64,000 nucleotides of DNA from NCBI GenBank assembly GCA_963806455.1, contig CAWDXZ010000002.1, forward strand, positions 186,001-250,000, given 5' to 3'. Each line of letters begins with the position of its first letter. The first letter of the stretch is position 1. A model generated the notes under the pieces. The model was given only the letters and a program-made list of their open reading frames with translations, had not been told where the DNA came from and did not search any database. This stretch comes from Bog-756 sp963806455 (GTDB lineage: Bacteria > Actinomycetota > Acidimicrobiia > Acidimicrobiales > RAAP-2). Shown here one piece after another: positions 7,983 to 17,330 of this stretch. Both the position numbers and the translations under genes were made by a program.

Positions 7983-9935
7983 GTGAACCACCGTCGGTCT
8001 CCGGCGGCACCCACCCGGCGGCGCCGTTCCGGCTGGCCGTTGGTGGCACTCGGCGCGGCGCTCCTGTCGTTCACGCTCTGGCCTTCCACGGCCTCGGCGA
8101 CCACCGGACATGCGTCGGTCGCCACCACGGCGGCCGCCAAGCGGTCGACGTCCTCGCCCAAGTCGATGTTCCCGGCCACCGGCTACTTCTCCGTGGCCAA
8201 AAAGCACAACACCTGGTACCTGGTGACGCCCCAGGGCGATCCCTTCTATGCGTCAGGGATCGACAGTGTCGCCACCGACGGGTCGGGCACCGATCAGGTG
8301 ACCGGCCAGTGCCCCTATTGCCAGACGGTGCAGAAGGACTTTCCCAACACGACTGCCTGGGCGACAGCGACCGTGGCGCAGCTCCGGTCGTGGGGATTCA
8401 ACTCGCTCGGTGCCTACTCGGACGACAGCCTCCTCAGGACCCAGATGCCGTACGAGGTACAGCTGTCCATGGGTGGCAGCAGCAGTCTCGACTGGTTCGA
8501 TCCCTCGTTCGTGACCAATGCCGACCAGGTGGCGGCGACCCAGGTGGCGCCGTTGGCGAACGACCCCAACGTCATCGGCTACTTCACCGACAGCGAGCTC
8601 GACTGGGGCCCCCTGTTGGGTAACGGCCAGGGTTACTCGTTCAACACGGCCCTGCAGCAATATCTCCAGCTGCCGGCCGGGTCACCGGGCCTGGCAGTGG
8701 CCCAGCAGTACCAGGGCGACCCGAGCGGGTTCCTCACCGCCCTGGCCACCAGGTACTTCTCGGTGACGACCGCGGCTGTCCGTATGTACGACACCCACCA
8801 CCTCATCCTGGGGGTGAAGGCGGAGGGCCAGGAGATCGAGCCCAATCTCCTCAAGGCGGCCGCACCCTACGTCAACGTGTTCAGCATCGAGGACTACGTG
8901 CTCATGCCGGGTTTCGCCCAATTCGCCAATCTGATCTGGCCGCCCTACCTCCCCGTCCAGCAGGATCTGGCCAATTTCGCCAGTGACTTCAACGGTCCCC
9001 TCATGATCGGTGAGTACTCGTTCATGGCGTCTGCCCCGCAGACCCCGAGCACCGTGCCGGGCATCTATCTGGTGGCTCCCGACCAGCCAACCCGGGCGAA
9101 CGAGTACGAGAACTTCATGGCCCCCCTGTACGAGGACTCGGGCGCAGTCGTGGGGGACGACTGGTTCCAGTACGTCGACGAACCGGCCAACGGCCGCACC
9201 GGGGACGGGGAGAACGACAACTTCGGGATGGTCGACGTCAACGGCAACCCCTACCCGGAGGTGGCGGCAGCCACCCAACTGATGCACGGTGTCATCGCCC
9301 ACCAGAGGCTCGACTCCGGCCCGATCTGCGACTCGTGGGCCAACACCGGCTCGGGGGTGACGTGTACCGCCTACATGCCCACGTCACCGAACTTCCCGTT
9401 GACGATCGTCACCGACTCCCTGTCCACCGGCAAGGTGGGGACGAGCTATTACTTCGGGGGCGTCTATGCCGCCGGTGGGACGCCCGGGTACTCGTACTCT
9501 GTCACCCAGGGCTCGATTCCCAAGGGGCTGAAGTTCAACCGAAAGACCGGCATCATCTTGGGAACGCCGAAGGTCGCCGGAACCTCCTCGTTCACCGTCA
9601 CGGCATCTGACTCCGGAGGGTCCACCCCGGTCTCCCAGGCCCTGTCGATCACCGTCGACCCCGACGTGAAGGTCTCGGTCAGGACGACCTCGCTGCGACG
9701 TGCCACGGTCGGCACGTCCTACTCGGCCACCTTGCTGGCCACCGGGGGGACGGCCCCCTACACCTGGTCTATCACCGGGGGGACCCCGCCGGCGGGCCTG
9801 TCGATCGGCTCGAACGGAGCCCTCACGGGGAACCCGACGGTTGCGGGGACGTTCCCGATCACCGTCAAGGTCGTCGACTCGACGAGCCCGACCGAGACGG
9901 CCACCGCCAATCTGACCCTCACTGTCAAGTCCTGA
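7983..9935 (+). CDS. Secreted GH-A-clan glycoside hydrolase (agarase/GH42-50-like) with two Ig-like domains
   Basis: A 650-residue exported protein. The GTG at 7983 has AGGA seven bases upstream; an in-frame ATG at 7962 is possible. The Arg-rich n-region, hydrophobic core and STASA form a signal peptide (residues 1-39). The catalytic domain (about 60-455) opens with WYLVTPQGDPFYASGID, typical of agarase-like TIM barrels. It has two well-placed glutamates: E205 in FTDSELDWG (acid/base) and E344 in MIGEYSF (nucleophile). Residues 472-560 and 563-650 are two putative Ig (He_PIG-type) repeats with AGGTPGYSYSV and TGGTAPYTWSI. The substrate is probably an extracellular polysaccharide; the exact GH family is unassigned. 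Confidence 0.85.
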   Translation: MNHRRSPAAPTRRRRSGWPLVALGAALLSFTLWPSTASATTGHASVATTAAAKRSTSSPKSMFPATGYFSVAKKHNTWYLVTPQGDPFYASGIDSVATDGSGTDQVTGQCPYCQTVQKDFPNTTAWATATVAQLRSWGFNSLGAYSDDSLLRTQMPYEVQLSMGGSSSLDWFDPSFVTNADQVAATQVAPLANDPNVIGYFTDSELDWGPLLGNGQGYSFNTALQQYLQLPAGSPGLAVAQQYQGDPSGFLTALATRYFSVTTAAVRMYDTHHLILGVKAEGQEIEPNLLKAAAPYVNVFSIEDYVLMPGFAQFANLIWPPYLPVQQDLANFASDFNGPLMIGEYSFMASAPQTPSTVPGIYLVAPDQPTRANEYENFMAPLYEDSGAVVGDDWFQYVDEPANGRTGDGENDNFGMVDVNGNPYPEVAAATQLMHGVIAHQRLDSGPICDSWANTGSGVTCTAYMPTSPNFPLTIVTDSLSTGKVGTSYYFGGVYAAGGTPGYSYSVTQGSIPKGLKFNRKTGIILGTPKVAGTSSFTVTASDSGGSTPVSQALSITVDPDVKVSVRTTSLRRATVGTSYSATLLATGGTAPYTWSITGGTPPAGLSIGSNGALTGNPTVAGTFPITVKVVDSTSPTETATANLTLTVKS

Positions 9936-9986
9936 GCAGGACAGGCGCCCGACCCTGGCGCTCGTAGACGGCCCGGTGGAACGCCA

Positions 9987-11705
9987 CTAGGAAGGCCCGG
10001 CGGTCCGGGCCGCCCCGGGCCGGCCTTCGACCGAGCCGTCCGATCCGTCTTTCGCGGCCGCCCCGGGCTCGCCTTCCACCCCGAGGTGCAGCAGGTGCCC
10101 TTCGTCTGAGGAGACCCGCTCGATGTGGACGCGACGACCGTAGACCGTTGTCAGGGCGAGGACGGCCGATCCCAGGAGGAGACCTCCGGCGATGTTGAGC
10201 GAGATATTGAGACCATGGCCGAAGGCCCCGTAGGCGGCGGATATGACCTGGTTGACGATGTGTGCGATGGCTGGATTCTTGGCCGTGACCGCCTTGGCCT
10301 GGCCCTGGTAGGTGCCGGTGGTGACGGCGTTGACGACGAGCGACTGGTAGGACTTGGGGATGCCGATGGCCGTGAGCCGTTGGATGAGATTGACGGTCAG
10401 CTGTCCGTTGACGATTGAGCCCAGCACGGCGACGCCGACCACGGCCCCGAGCTCCCGGAACGTGTTGTTGGTGGACGCGGCCATGCCCGAGTGCTGTGGT
10501 GGGATCGAGCCCAGCGCGGCCGACGTCACCGGGACCATGGCCATCCCCACGCCGACGCCGGCAATGAACATGGTCCATCCGATGTCGCCGATCCCGGCAT
10601 GGGGGGCGATCATGGTGTTGGTGAGGAGGATCCCGACCCCGGCCAGGAGGCAGCCGGTGGCCATGGGTAGGCGAGGGCCCCATGCCGCCACCCACCGGCC
10701 GGTGAACAAGGAGGCCACGACCATGCCGACAGCCAGCGGGACGAAGTCGAGGGCGAGGCCCAACGGGGACACGGACACGACGACCTGGAGATAGAGAGCG
10801 ACCATGAAGAAGATGGCGAACGTTCCGAAGTACGCCGTGAAGGCAATGAGGCTGGACGTGGCAAACGTGGCCCGTTTGAAGTAACGGACGTCGAGCACCG
10901 GATTGGACGTCCGCAGCTCGGCTAGGACGAAGGTGATCGCCGCGACCAGCGCGAAGAAGAAGAGCAGGTCGATCCACCACGTTCGGTAGCCTGCGGTCTC
11001 CCCCAGGATGATGGCGAAGGTCAGTGATCCGAGGGCCAGGGCTCCGAGGAGGAAGCCCGGAATGTCGAATCGTGCATTGACCGGGTCAGAACTCTCGGGG
11101 AGCACGATGGTGGCGCTGGTAAAGGCCAGCAGGCCGAAAAAGACGTTGAACCAGAAGATGGCCCGCCAGGACCATCCGAAGACCAGGAGGCCACCGATCA
11201 GCGGGCCGAGAGCCAGCCCGAGACTGGAGACGGCGGCCCAAATGCCGAGTGACCGTGCTCGCTCGGCTCGGTCGGGGTAGAGATGCCGGATCATGGACAG
11301 GGTGCCCGGCTCCGATGCCGCGGCTCCGATGCCCATCACGACCCGACCGGCGATCAGGAGGTCGGTGCTGGGGGCGACGGCAGCGATGACCGAGCCGGCA
11401 CAGAAGACGGCCACTCCGGTCAGCATGACCTTCTTGCGCCCGAAGAGGTCGCCGACGGTGCCGAAGCTGAGCATCAGACCGGCAAAGGTCAGGGCGTAGC
11501 CGTTCACCACCCACTGCAGCTGGCTGACCGAGGCGTGTAGTTCGCTCTGGACGTTGGCCAGCACCACGGTCACGATGGTGTTGTCCAGGAACGTCAGGAA
11601 CAGGACGAACAAGAGAGTCGCCAGGGCCAGCGACTGTGACCGCGGTCGGGCCGTAGCCGATCGCCTGCCGTCGAGCGCCCTGGATCGCTGCGGTGTGTCC
11701 ATCAT
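9987..11705 (-). CDS. DHA2-type MFS drug exporter (EmrB/QacA family)
   Basis: A 572-residue permease with about 14 transmembrane segments. Family signatures are LDNTIVTVVLANV at the end of helix 1, GTVGDLFGRKKVML between helices 2 and 3, and GRVVMGIGAA in helix 4. The central pair of helices (around residues 210-260) and the large extracytoplasmic loop in the last third are typical of 14-helix exporters. The C-terminal 45 residues are a charged cytoplasmic tail. GGAG lies six bases before the ATG. It belongs to the same family as the proteins at 689-2206 and 16619-17183 but has no adjacent regulator, so its control is unknown. Confidence 0.93.
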   Translation of the reverse strand: MMDTPQRSRALDGRRSATARPRSQSLALATLLFVLFLTFLDNTIVTVVLANVQSELHASVSQLQWVVNGYALTFAGLMLSFGTVGDLFGRKKVMLTGVAVFCAGSVIAAVAPSTDLLIAGRVVMGIGAAASEPGTLSMIRHLYPDRAERARSLGIWAAVSSLGLALGPLIGGLLVFGWSWRAIFWFNVFFGLLAFTSATIVLPESSDPVNARFDIPGFLLGALALGSLTFAIILGETAGYRTWWIDLLFFFALVAAITFVLAELRTSNPVLDVRYFKRATFATSSLIAFTAYFGTFAIFFMVALYLQVVVSVSPLGLALDFVPLAVGMVVASLFTGRWVAAWGPRLPMATGCLLAGVGILLTNTMIAPHAGIGDIGWTMFIAGVGVGMAMVPVTSAALGSIPPQHSGMAASTNNTFRELGAVVGVAVLGSIVNGQLTVNLIQRLTAIGIPKSYQSLVVNAVTTGTYQGQAKAVTAKNPAIAHIVNQVISAAYGAFGHGLNISLNIAGGLLLGSAVLALTTVYGRRVHIERVSSDEGHLLHLGVEGEPGAAAKDGSDGSVEGRPGAARTAGPS

Positions 11706-12120
11706 CTCGCGCTCCGTCGGCCGGCTCGCTCAGTGGCTCGGCGACGACGGTTGTGGGCAGACAGTCCGGAAGTCCGTCGAGCAATCTGTTGAATGCGACA
11801 CACGACGTTCCAGCTTTTCGCGGATGGCGATCAAAGTCCGCGATGCCGTGCTCCCAGGCCGCGCGGTGTTCTCATGCCACGCGTTCGCTCGTGACGGCCT
11901 TCCGGGGTCACCCTCCCCGGCGCCGGCGTGGCCCGAGAGGGGCCATCCCACGGCCGAGACCTCTACCCGTCCCATGACTTGGACCTGTACCCAGGTTCGT
12001 TCCCGTCCAATCAGTGGACCGATCCGTGGTCTTGGCCGTCCGACGATCCTCGGTCGAACCGGGCCAGAACTGGCTCGACAGACCAACCTGTGGTCCGGTG
12101 GGGGGTGAGAAGATGACCAC
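11706..12120. other. Intergenic region between divergent exporter and PAP2 genes
   Basis: 415 bp without a convincing gene. Short frames here give Ser/Pro/Arg-rich products lacking any recognisable pattern. The region must hold promoters for both divergent genes. I see no strong palindrome or tandem repeat. Confidence 0.5.
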
Positions 12121-12912
12121 GTGTCGGATACTTCGAACAGGCCGTCAACCGGATCGGCTGCGACACTGGAGGGGGTATCGGGACGAGGACGACCAAAACA
12201 GGTGGCCCGCGCCGCGGAGATCCTCGGCGGAGCGGCGGTCATCATCTTCTCCGTCGGCGTCATCGTCGGATTGGGCGTCGTGGGGCGTCATGGTGGTGGA
12301 CCGATCCAGGGCTGGGACGATGACGTCAGTCGCTGGTACGTTCATCATCGCGGCTCGCTCATCGGAGTCTCGAAGTTCGTCGCCACCTACCTGGACGCCC
12401 TGCCGCTGGGCATCATCTGTGTCCTGTTGAGTGCGGTCCTGGTCGTCACCGTGCGCACCACCTGGGCGCTCGTCCCCGCAGTCGCCTACTTCGGCGGTGA
12501 GTTCGAGGTGTTCGCCCTTCGGACCGTCATCCACCGGCACCGGCCCCCCACCGCCAATTATCCGGCCCCCGGCTCCGTCGTGGGCGTGCACGAGACGAGT
12601 TACTCGTTCCCGTCCGGCCACTCGGTCGCCGTCACCGCGGTGCTCTTCGCCTCGCTCGGCTGCATCGCTCTGACCTATCGAATCTGGTGGCCCTGGGTCG
12701 TCGCCGTCCTCGGATCACTGGCGGTCGTCGACAGCCGCCTGGTGCTCGGCGTCCACTGGCTCAGCGACGTCACGTTCGGCCTCCTCCTCGGAGCGGCGTG
12801 GGGTGTGACGGTGGCCGTTGTGGCCCGTCAGGTCGAATGGGCCGATGTGGTGGCCCTGGTACGCCCGGCAAGTCATGGGCGCCGACCGACGGGACCGGTC
12901 AACAGACCGTGA
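12121..12912 (+). CDS. PAP2-family membrane phosphatase
   Basis: 263 residues with about six transmembrane helices. The three-part PAP2 active site is complete: a KX6RP-like segment (RTVIHRHRPPT), SFPSGHS, and SRLVLGVHWLSD with the catalytic His and the Asp that supports it. Enzymes of this type dephosphorylate lipid phosphates such as phosphatidate or undecaprenyl pyrophosphate on the outer face of the membrane. The start is GTG with a weak upstream purine stretch. It lies divergent from the DHA2 exporter and 239 bp before a phospholipase C-like gene; both could act on phospholipids, but co-regulation is only suggested by proximity. Confidence 0.92.
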   Translation: MSDTSNRPSTGSAATLEGVSGRGRPKQVARAAEILGGAAVIIFSVGVIVGLGVVGRHGGGPIQGWDDDVSRWYVHHRGSLIGVSKFVATYLDALPLGIICVLLSAVLVVTVRTTWALVPAVAYFGGEFEVFALRTVIHRHRPPTANYPAPGSVVGVHETSYSFPSGHSVAVTAVLFASLGCIALTYRIWWPWVVAVLGSLAVVDSRLVLGVHWLSDVTFGLLLGAAWGVTVAVVARQVEWADVVALVRPASHGRRPTGPVNRP

Positions 12913-13031
12913 CCACCGGAGCGGGAAGTGGCCGGGTCTGGTCCGCTCACCGTCCCGCCAGGTCCCGCCCGGGTGGCGCCGGCCCCGGGGTGGACAGGGT
13001 CAGACGCTCACAATTTCCTCATCTTGGACAC

Positions 13032-13136
13032 ATGCCGTCATCACGCGACCGATCCATGGTGGACTTGGGCGGAGACGGGGTTGCCGTCCTGATCGCCATC
13101 GCCATCGACATCGCCGTCGACATCGCCGTCGACTGA
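13032..13136 (+). CDS. Possible 34-residue leader peptide with alternating Ile/Asp repeats
   Basis: A small frame ends 15 bp before the phospholipase C-like gene. It begins MPSSRDRSMVDLGGDG and ends in a repetitive tail of alternating hydrophobic and acidic residues (IAIAIDIAVDIAVD). The tail comes from a 12-bp DNA repeat, GACATCGCCGTC. It could be a leader peptide or simply a repeat in the 5' leader. There is no independent evidence of translation. Confidence 0.25.
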   Translation: MPSSRDRSMVDLGGDGVAVLIAIAIDIAVDIAVD

Positions 13137-13151
13137 AAGGTGTGAGACCGT

Positions 13152-14747
13152 ATGACCGTGCCGCGGTTCGCGAATCTGGGAAGCAAGGCCAAGGCTGCAG
13201 TGGGCCTCGGCGTCCTCCTGACCGTCGCCCCGGTGGCCAGTTCATGCGGTGGGGGGTCGTCGCCCGCCCAGGCCGAGCGGGTCAGCGGTGGTCCGACCGG
13301 CAGCTACATCGTTCCGGCGGGCATCCACAAGATCAAGCATGTGATCGTCATCCAGCAGGAGAACCGGTCCTTCGACTCGTACTTCGGCACCTACCCGGGG
13401 GCGGACGGGATCCCGATGCAAAACGGCACCCCCACGGTGTGCGTGGACAACCCCCAGACGGGCCAGTGCCAGGCGCCCTACGCCGACCACGCCGACGTGA
13501 ACGGCGGCGGCCCCCACTCTGCCCCCAACGCCACCGCCGACATCAACGGCGGGAAGATGGACGGTTTCATCGGGCAGGCCCAGTCCGGCCGGAAGGGTTG
13601 CCTCGATCCCACCGACCCGGCCTGCACCAACTCGGCCACATCAGACGTGATGGGCTACCACATACAAAGTGACATCCCGAACTACTGGGCCTATGCCAAG
13701 GATTTCGTGCTCCAGGACCACATGTTCGAGCCGAACGCCTCCTGGAGCCTGCCGTCGCACCTATTCCTGGTGTCGGAGTGGTCGGCCTACTGCACTCAGC
13801 AGGGCAATCCATCGAGCTGTATGAACGCCCTGCAGACCAGGCCGGCGGAGCGGCCCCAGAACGCCCCTGCCGTCTACGGAGGCGAGGCGGGACCGAAGAA
13901 CAAAAACACCATCTCCAGGCGTGGCGTCACCAAGGCCCAAAACGGGACCCAGCCGATCTATGCCTGGACCGACCTGACCTACCTCATGCACAAGGACCAT
14001 GTGAGCTGGGGCTACTACGTGGTGAGCGGCACCGAGCCCGACTGTGAGAACGATGCGGCCGAGACGTGTGCGCCGATCGTCCAGAATGCCAACACGCCGG
14101 GGATCTGGAACCCGTTGCCCTGGTTCGACACCGTGAAGGCCGACAACCAGCTGGGCAACATCCAATCCGTCGACAAGTTCTATGCCGCGGCGAAGGCCGG
14201 GACGTTGCCGGCGGTCTCGTGGGTGGTGCCTTCGGGCGAGGTGAGCGAGCACCCCCCGGCCCCGGTGAGCTTCGGCCAGTCCTATGTGACCAGCCTCATC
14301 AATGCGGTGATGAAGAGCCCGGACTGGGGCTCGACGGCAATCTTCCTGGCCTGGGATGACTGGGGGGGGTTCTACGACCATGTCGTGCCCCCGGTCGTCG
14401 ATGAGAACGGATATGGGCTCCGAGTGCCGGGCATCACCATAAGCCCCTACGCCAAGTCGGGCTACGTCGACCACCAGACCTTGAGCTTCGACGCCTATGA
14501 CAAGTTCATCGAGGACGATTTCCTCCACGGCCAACGTCTGAACCCCGCCACCGATGGCCGGCCCGACCCGAGGCCCAGTGTCCGGGAGAACGAGAAGATC
14601 CTCGGAAACCTGACCGATGAGTTCAACTTCAACCAGAGCCCCCGGTCGCCGGTGCTGCTGCCCGTCCACCCTCAGACCACGCTCACCGGCACTCCGGCCC
14701 CGTCACAGGTGTCGGCGGCGGCCAAGGCCGCCGACGGCGATGGCTAG
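13152..14747 (+). CDS. Phospholipase C / acid phosphatase-type phosphoesterase (PF04185 family)
   Basis: 531 residues, exported. A signal sequence with a hydrophobic core ends in VASSC (Cys32), so it may be a lipoprotein. The family hallmark QQENRSFDSYFG (E70-D75) marks the metal-binding entry of the alkaline-phosphatase-like fold. Later metal-ligand regions are LPSHLFLVSEWS, WDDWGGFYDHVVPP and ISPYAKSGYVDH. These enzymes cleave phospholipids or organic phosphates, often under phosphate limitation. AAGG precedes the ATG. It follows a PAP2 phosphatase on the same strand. Whether it is a phospholipase C or an acid phosphatase cannot be settled from sequence. Confidence 0.92.
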   Translation: MTVPRFANLGSKAKAAVGLGVLLTVAPVASSCGGGSSPAQAERVSGGPTGSYIVPAGIHKIKHVIVIQQENRSFDSYFGTYPGADGIPMQNGTPTVCVDNPQTGQCQAPYADHADVNGGGPHSAPNATADINGGKMDGFIGQAQSGRKGCLDPTDPACTNSATSDVMGYHIQSDIPNYWAYAKDFVLQDHMFEPNASWSLPSHLFLVSEWSAYCTQQGNPSSCMNALQTRPAERPQNAPAVYGGEAGPKNKNTISRRGVTKAQNGTQPIYAWTDLTYLMHKDHVSWGYYVVSGTEPDCENDAAETCAPIVQNANTPGIWNPLPWFDTVKADNQLGNIQSVDKFYAAAKAGTLPAVSWVVPSGEVSEHPPAPVSFGQSYVTSLINAVMKSPDWGSTAIFLAWDDWGGFYDHVVPPVVDENGYGLRVPGITISPYAKSGYVDHQTLSFDAYDKFIEDDFLHGQRLNPATDGRPDPRPSVRENEKILGNLTDEFNFNQSPRSPVLLPVHPQTTLTGTPAPSQVSAAAKAADGDG

Positions 14748-14838
14748 GTGCCTGAACCGGGTGCTGGGGTGGCGAGGATGCTGGCTGCCCCGAGGTCGGT
14801 CACCGGGTGTCAGCGCGGTGGAGTCGGACCTGATGAGG

Positions 14839-15249
14839 TCATGCCGCCCCGGAGCGCCGGACCTCTTGGACCATGAAGCTGTTCCCGTCCGGGTCGCTGA
14901 ACGTCAGGAACGACCCGTAGTCGCTGCGGTTGGGATCGGGCCCCTCCACCTGGCGACCTTCGTCGAAATGGAAGACGCCGCTCGCCTCCACCTGGCGTTC
15001 CTCTAGCTCGGCCCGGGCCGCCTCGATGTCGGACACGATCAGGTGCAGGCCCTGGACCGTCCCGGCGGCCGGGTTCCTCATCAGGGTGATGGAGCACGAC
15101 GAGCCAGGAGGGGTCACCTGGACCACTCGAAAGTCCTCCCCGGCGCGGTGGTCGACGTCGAGGGTGAAGCCGAGCCTGTCCACATAGAAGGCCTTGGCCC
15201 GGTCCACGTCGGAAACCGGTACCATCACGAGCTCGAGCTTCCATTTCAT
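14839..15249 (-). CDS. VOC (glyoxalase/bleomycin-resistance) superfamily protein
   Basis: 136 residues, the size of a single-unit VOC protein with two beta-alpha-beta-beta-beta modules. Visible features are VPVSDVDRAKAFYVDRLGF at the start of module 1, LHLIVSDIEAARAEL at module 2, and the terminal SDPDGNSFMVQE, which supplies the usual acidic metal ligand. Members include glyoxalases, extradiol dioxygenases and resistance proteins; the substrate here is unknown. AAGGAG precedes the ATG by about six bases, fixing the start. It converges on the phosphoesterase gene. Confidence 0.9.
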   Translation of the reverse strand: MKWKLELVMVPVSDVDRAKAFYVDRLGFTLDVDHRAGEDFRVVQVTPPGSSCSITLMRNPAAGTVQGLHLIVSDIEAARAELEERQVEASGVFHFDEGRQVEGPDPNRSDYGSFLTFSDPDGNSFMVQEVRRSGAA

Positions 15250-15522
15250 CGCTGCTCTCCTTGGCTAGGCTGGCCCGGAGCGCCGGTGTCTGGCAGTAGG
15301 ACGGTCGCGTCCATCCCATCTCATCGGTGACCGTTCCGGCTCATGGATGGGCCGGTGCCGTCTCTGAGCCCGGGGGCGGGGCCGGTAGGGCCGGCGGACG
15401 AGGTGGCCGCGGCATCGGATCCTGTCCGCGGAGTCTAAGCTGGCGACGAAGAGACCTGTTCTCGACGTCGCACCAGACCCCGGTGACGTCCTCTGCGGGA
15501 TGTCTAGCGGGAAAGAGCGACC

Positions 15523-16545
15523 ATGACGGGAACAGCGACCCATACCGACGGCGGCCGGGTTGGCTCGGTCGGTGACTACCGGGCGCTCGCCGACCAGATC
15601 CGCCGGGCCGGCCTGATGGAGCGCCGCCCGGGGCGTTACGCGGCCCGCCTGGGCCTGACCGGAGGTGCCCTGGCCGCCGGTTGGACGGCCCTGGTGCTGG
15701 TTCGCCACTCGTGGGCCGTGCTGGCCGTGGCGGTGTTTCTGGCCGTGATGTTCGTCCAGGTGGTCTTCGTGGGGCACGACGCCGGCCACCAGCAGATCTT
15801 CCGGTCCCGACGGGCCAACCGCATCGTGGGGCTGGTGGCGGGCAACGCGCTCACCGGTTTGAGCTTCGGTTGGTGGGTCCCCAAGCACAACGCCCATCAT
15901 TCCCACCCGAACCAGGCCGACCGGGACCCCGACATCGGGGCGGGCGTCATCGCCTTCACCTCCGAGATCGCCGGTCGCCGCCGCGGCATCGGTCGGCTGA
16001 TGGCGCGCTGGCAGGCATGGCTGTTCTTCCCGCTCCTGGCCTTCGAAGCCGCCGCGCTCCACGTGGCCGGCATCCGGGTGCTGGCCCGCCGGCGGGACCG
16101 CGCCGCGGCCGTCGACGGACTGCTGTTGGCCGTCCACACCGCCCTGTTCATGGGTGTCGTCTTCTGGTTGCTCCCCCCGATGCGGGCCCTGGCCTTCATC
16201 TGCCTCCAGCAGGCGCTCTTCGGCCTCTATCTGGGCTGCACCTTCGCCCCCAATCACAAGGGGATGGTCCTCCTCGACCACGACGCCGAGGAACCGTTCC
16301 TGCACCGCCAGGTGGCCACCTCCCGGGACGTCACCGGGGGCCCGTTCACCACGCTCCTTCTCGGGGGCCTCAACTACCAGATCGAGCATCACCTCTTCCC
16401 GACGATGCCCCGTTCCAATCTGGCCCGGTCCCAGCACCTCGTGCGAGAATTCTGTACGGCCAACGGACTGCCGTATCGGGCCTGTGGCCTCATCGACTCC
16501 TACCGGCAGACACTGGCGTACCTCCGTGCCGTGGGGGCTGGCTGA
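15523..16545 (+). CDS. Membrane fatty acid desaturase (acyl-lipid type)
   Basis: 340 residues with the di-iron desaturase layout: two hydrophobic hairpins and three histidine boxes. The boxes are HDAGH (85-89), HNAHHSH (122-128) and QIEHHLFP near residue 290. The third box has Gln as first ligand, as in acyl-lipid and front-end desaturases. It inserts a double bond into membrane fatty acyl chains at the cytoplasmic face, using electrons from a ferredoxin or cytochrome b5-like donor; there is no fused cytochrome domain. GGGAAAG lies seven bases upstream of the ATG. The downstream genes on the opposite strand (P450, PhyH) suggest a lipid-modifying neighbourhood. Confidence 0.93.
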   Translation: MTGTATHTDGGRVGSVGDYRALADQIRRAGLMERRPGRYAARLGLTGGALAAGWTALVLVRHSWAVLAVAVFLAVMFVQVVFVGHDAGHQQIFRSRRANRIVGLVAGNALTGLSFGWWVPKHNAHHSHPNQADRDPDIGAGVIAFTSEIAGRRRGIGRLMARWQAWLFFPLLAFEAAALHVAGIRVLARRRDRAAAVDGLLLAVHTALFMGVVFWLLPPMRALAFICLQQALFGLYLGCTFAPNHKGMVLLDHDAEEPFLHRQVATSRDVTGGPFTTLLLGGLNYQIEHHLFPTMPRSNLARSQHLVREFCTANGLPYRACGLIDSYRQTLAYLRAVGAG

Positions 16546-16618
16546 CGGCCCGCCCCGGCCCCCAGTTCCGGCCCAGCCCCGCCCGGTCCTCCCGTGCGGG
16601 CGACCCTGAACCGGTCCG

Positions 16619-17183
16619 TCAGGTGACGGCCAGCACGGGCTCCTCGGCCCGGGCCGTGTCCTCCCGGGGCCTTCCGGTGACGAGCACGGCGCGCACCAGG
16701 GCGGCCAGCACGAGGAGGCCGGCCCCGATGGCGAAGGCCACCGAGTACCCGTGGGCCAAGCCCGCCGGGAGGAACGCCCGACCGTGAGCGGTCATGTAGC
16801 TGGCGGTAGCCGTGGCGGCCACCGTGTTCAGGAGAGCCGTGCCGAGTGACCCGCCAATCTGCTGGGTGGTGTTCACCAAGGCGCTCGCCACCCCCGAGTC
16901 CTTGTCCCTCACGTTGATCAGGGCCGTGCTGCTCAATGCCGGGAAGACCCAGACCGACGCTCATGAGGACCTGCGGGCCGAAGACGTAGAGCCAGAACGA
17001 CGTGTGCACACCGATCTGAGTCAGCCAGGCCAGTCCGGCCGCTCCGACGAGGAGGCCGACCGTCATGGGGATGCGGGGCCCGACCCTGGGCACCAGGCTG
17101 GAGGACGCGGCGGCGGAGACCACGATGCCCCCGGCGAACGGCAGAAATGCGATCCCTGCCTTCAGCACCGAGTAGTGCAGCAC
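16619..17183 (-). pseudogene. 3' remnant of a DHA2-type MFS exporter, truncated and frameshifted
   Basis: Reading down from 17183 gives LHYSVLKAGIAFLPFAGG, a sequence normally found near the middle of a 14-helix exporter. It continues through further helices to VLMSVGLGLP. There the frame breaks at GGG (16941-16943 on the plus strand); removing one base leads into ALSSTALINVRDKDSG and NTTQQIGGSLG, the usual last third of the family, and then the stop. About 270 N-terminal residues are absent: the 147 bp up to the P450 stop contains no matching helices. It is a decayed gene, or a deletion joined by an additional one-base error. It sits downstream of the P450 on the same strand. Confidence 0.8.
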
Positions 17184-17330
17184 CCTGCTTGGCGAACACG
17201 GTCGGCGGGGATCGCATTCCCGGAGGCGCCCCCGGGGTCGTGGCAGCGGGCCGGACCGGTCTGCCCGGATGAGCGCCCGGGCCGCGGAGGCACGAGCGCC
17301 GGGCGCTTGGGAGGCTACGACGGTGCCGTG

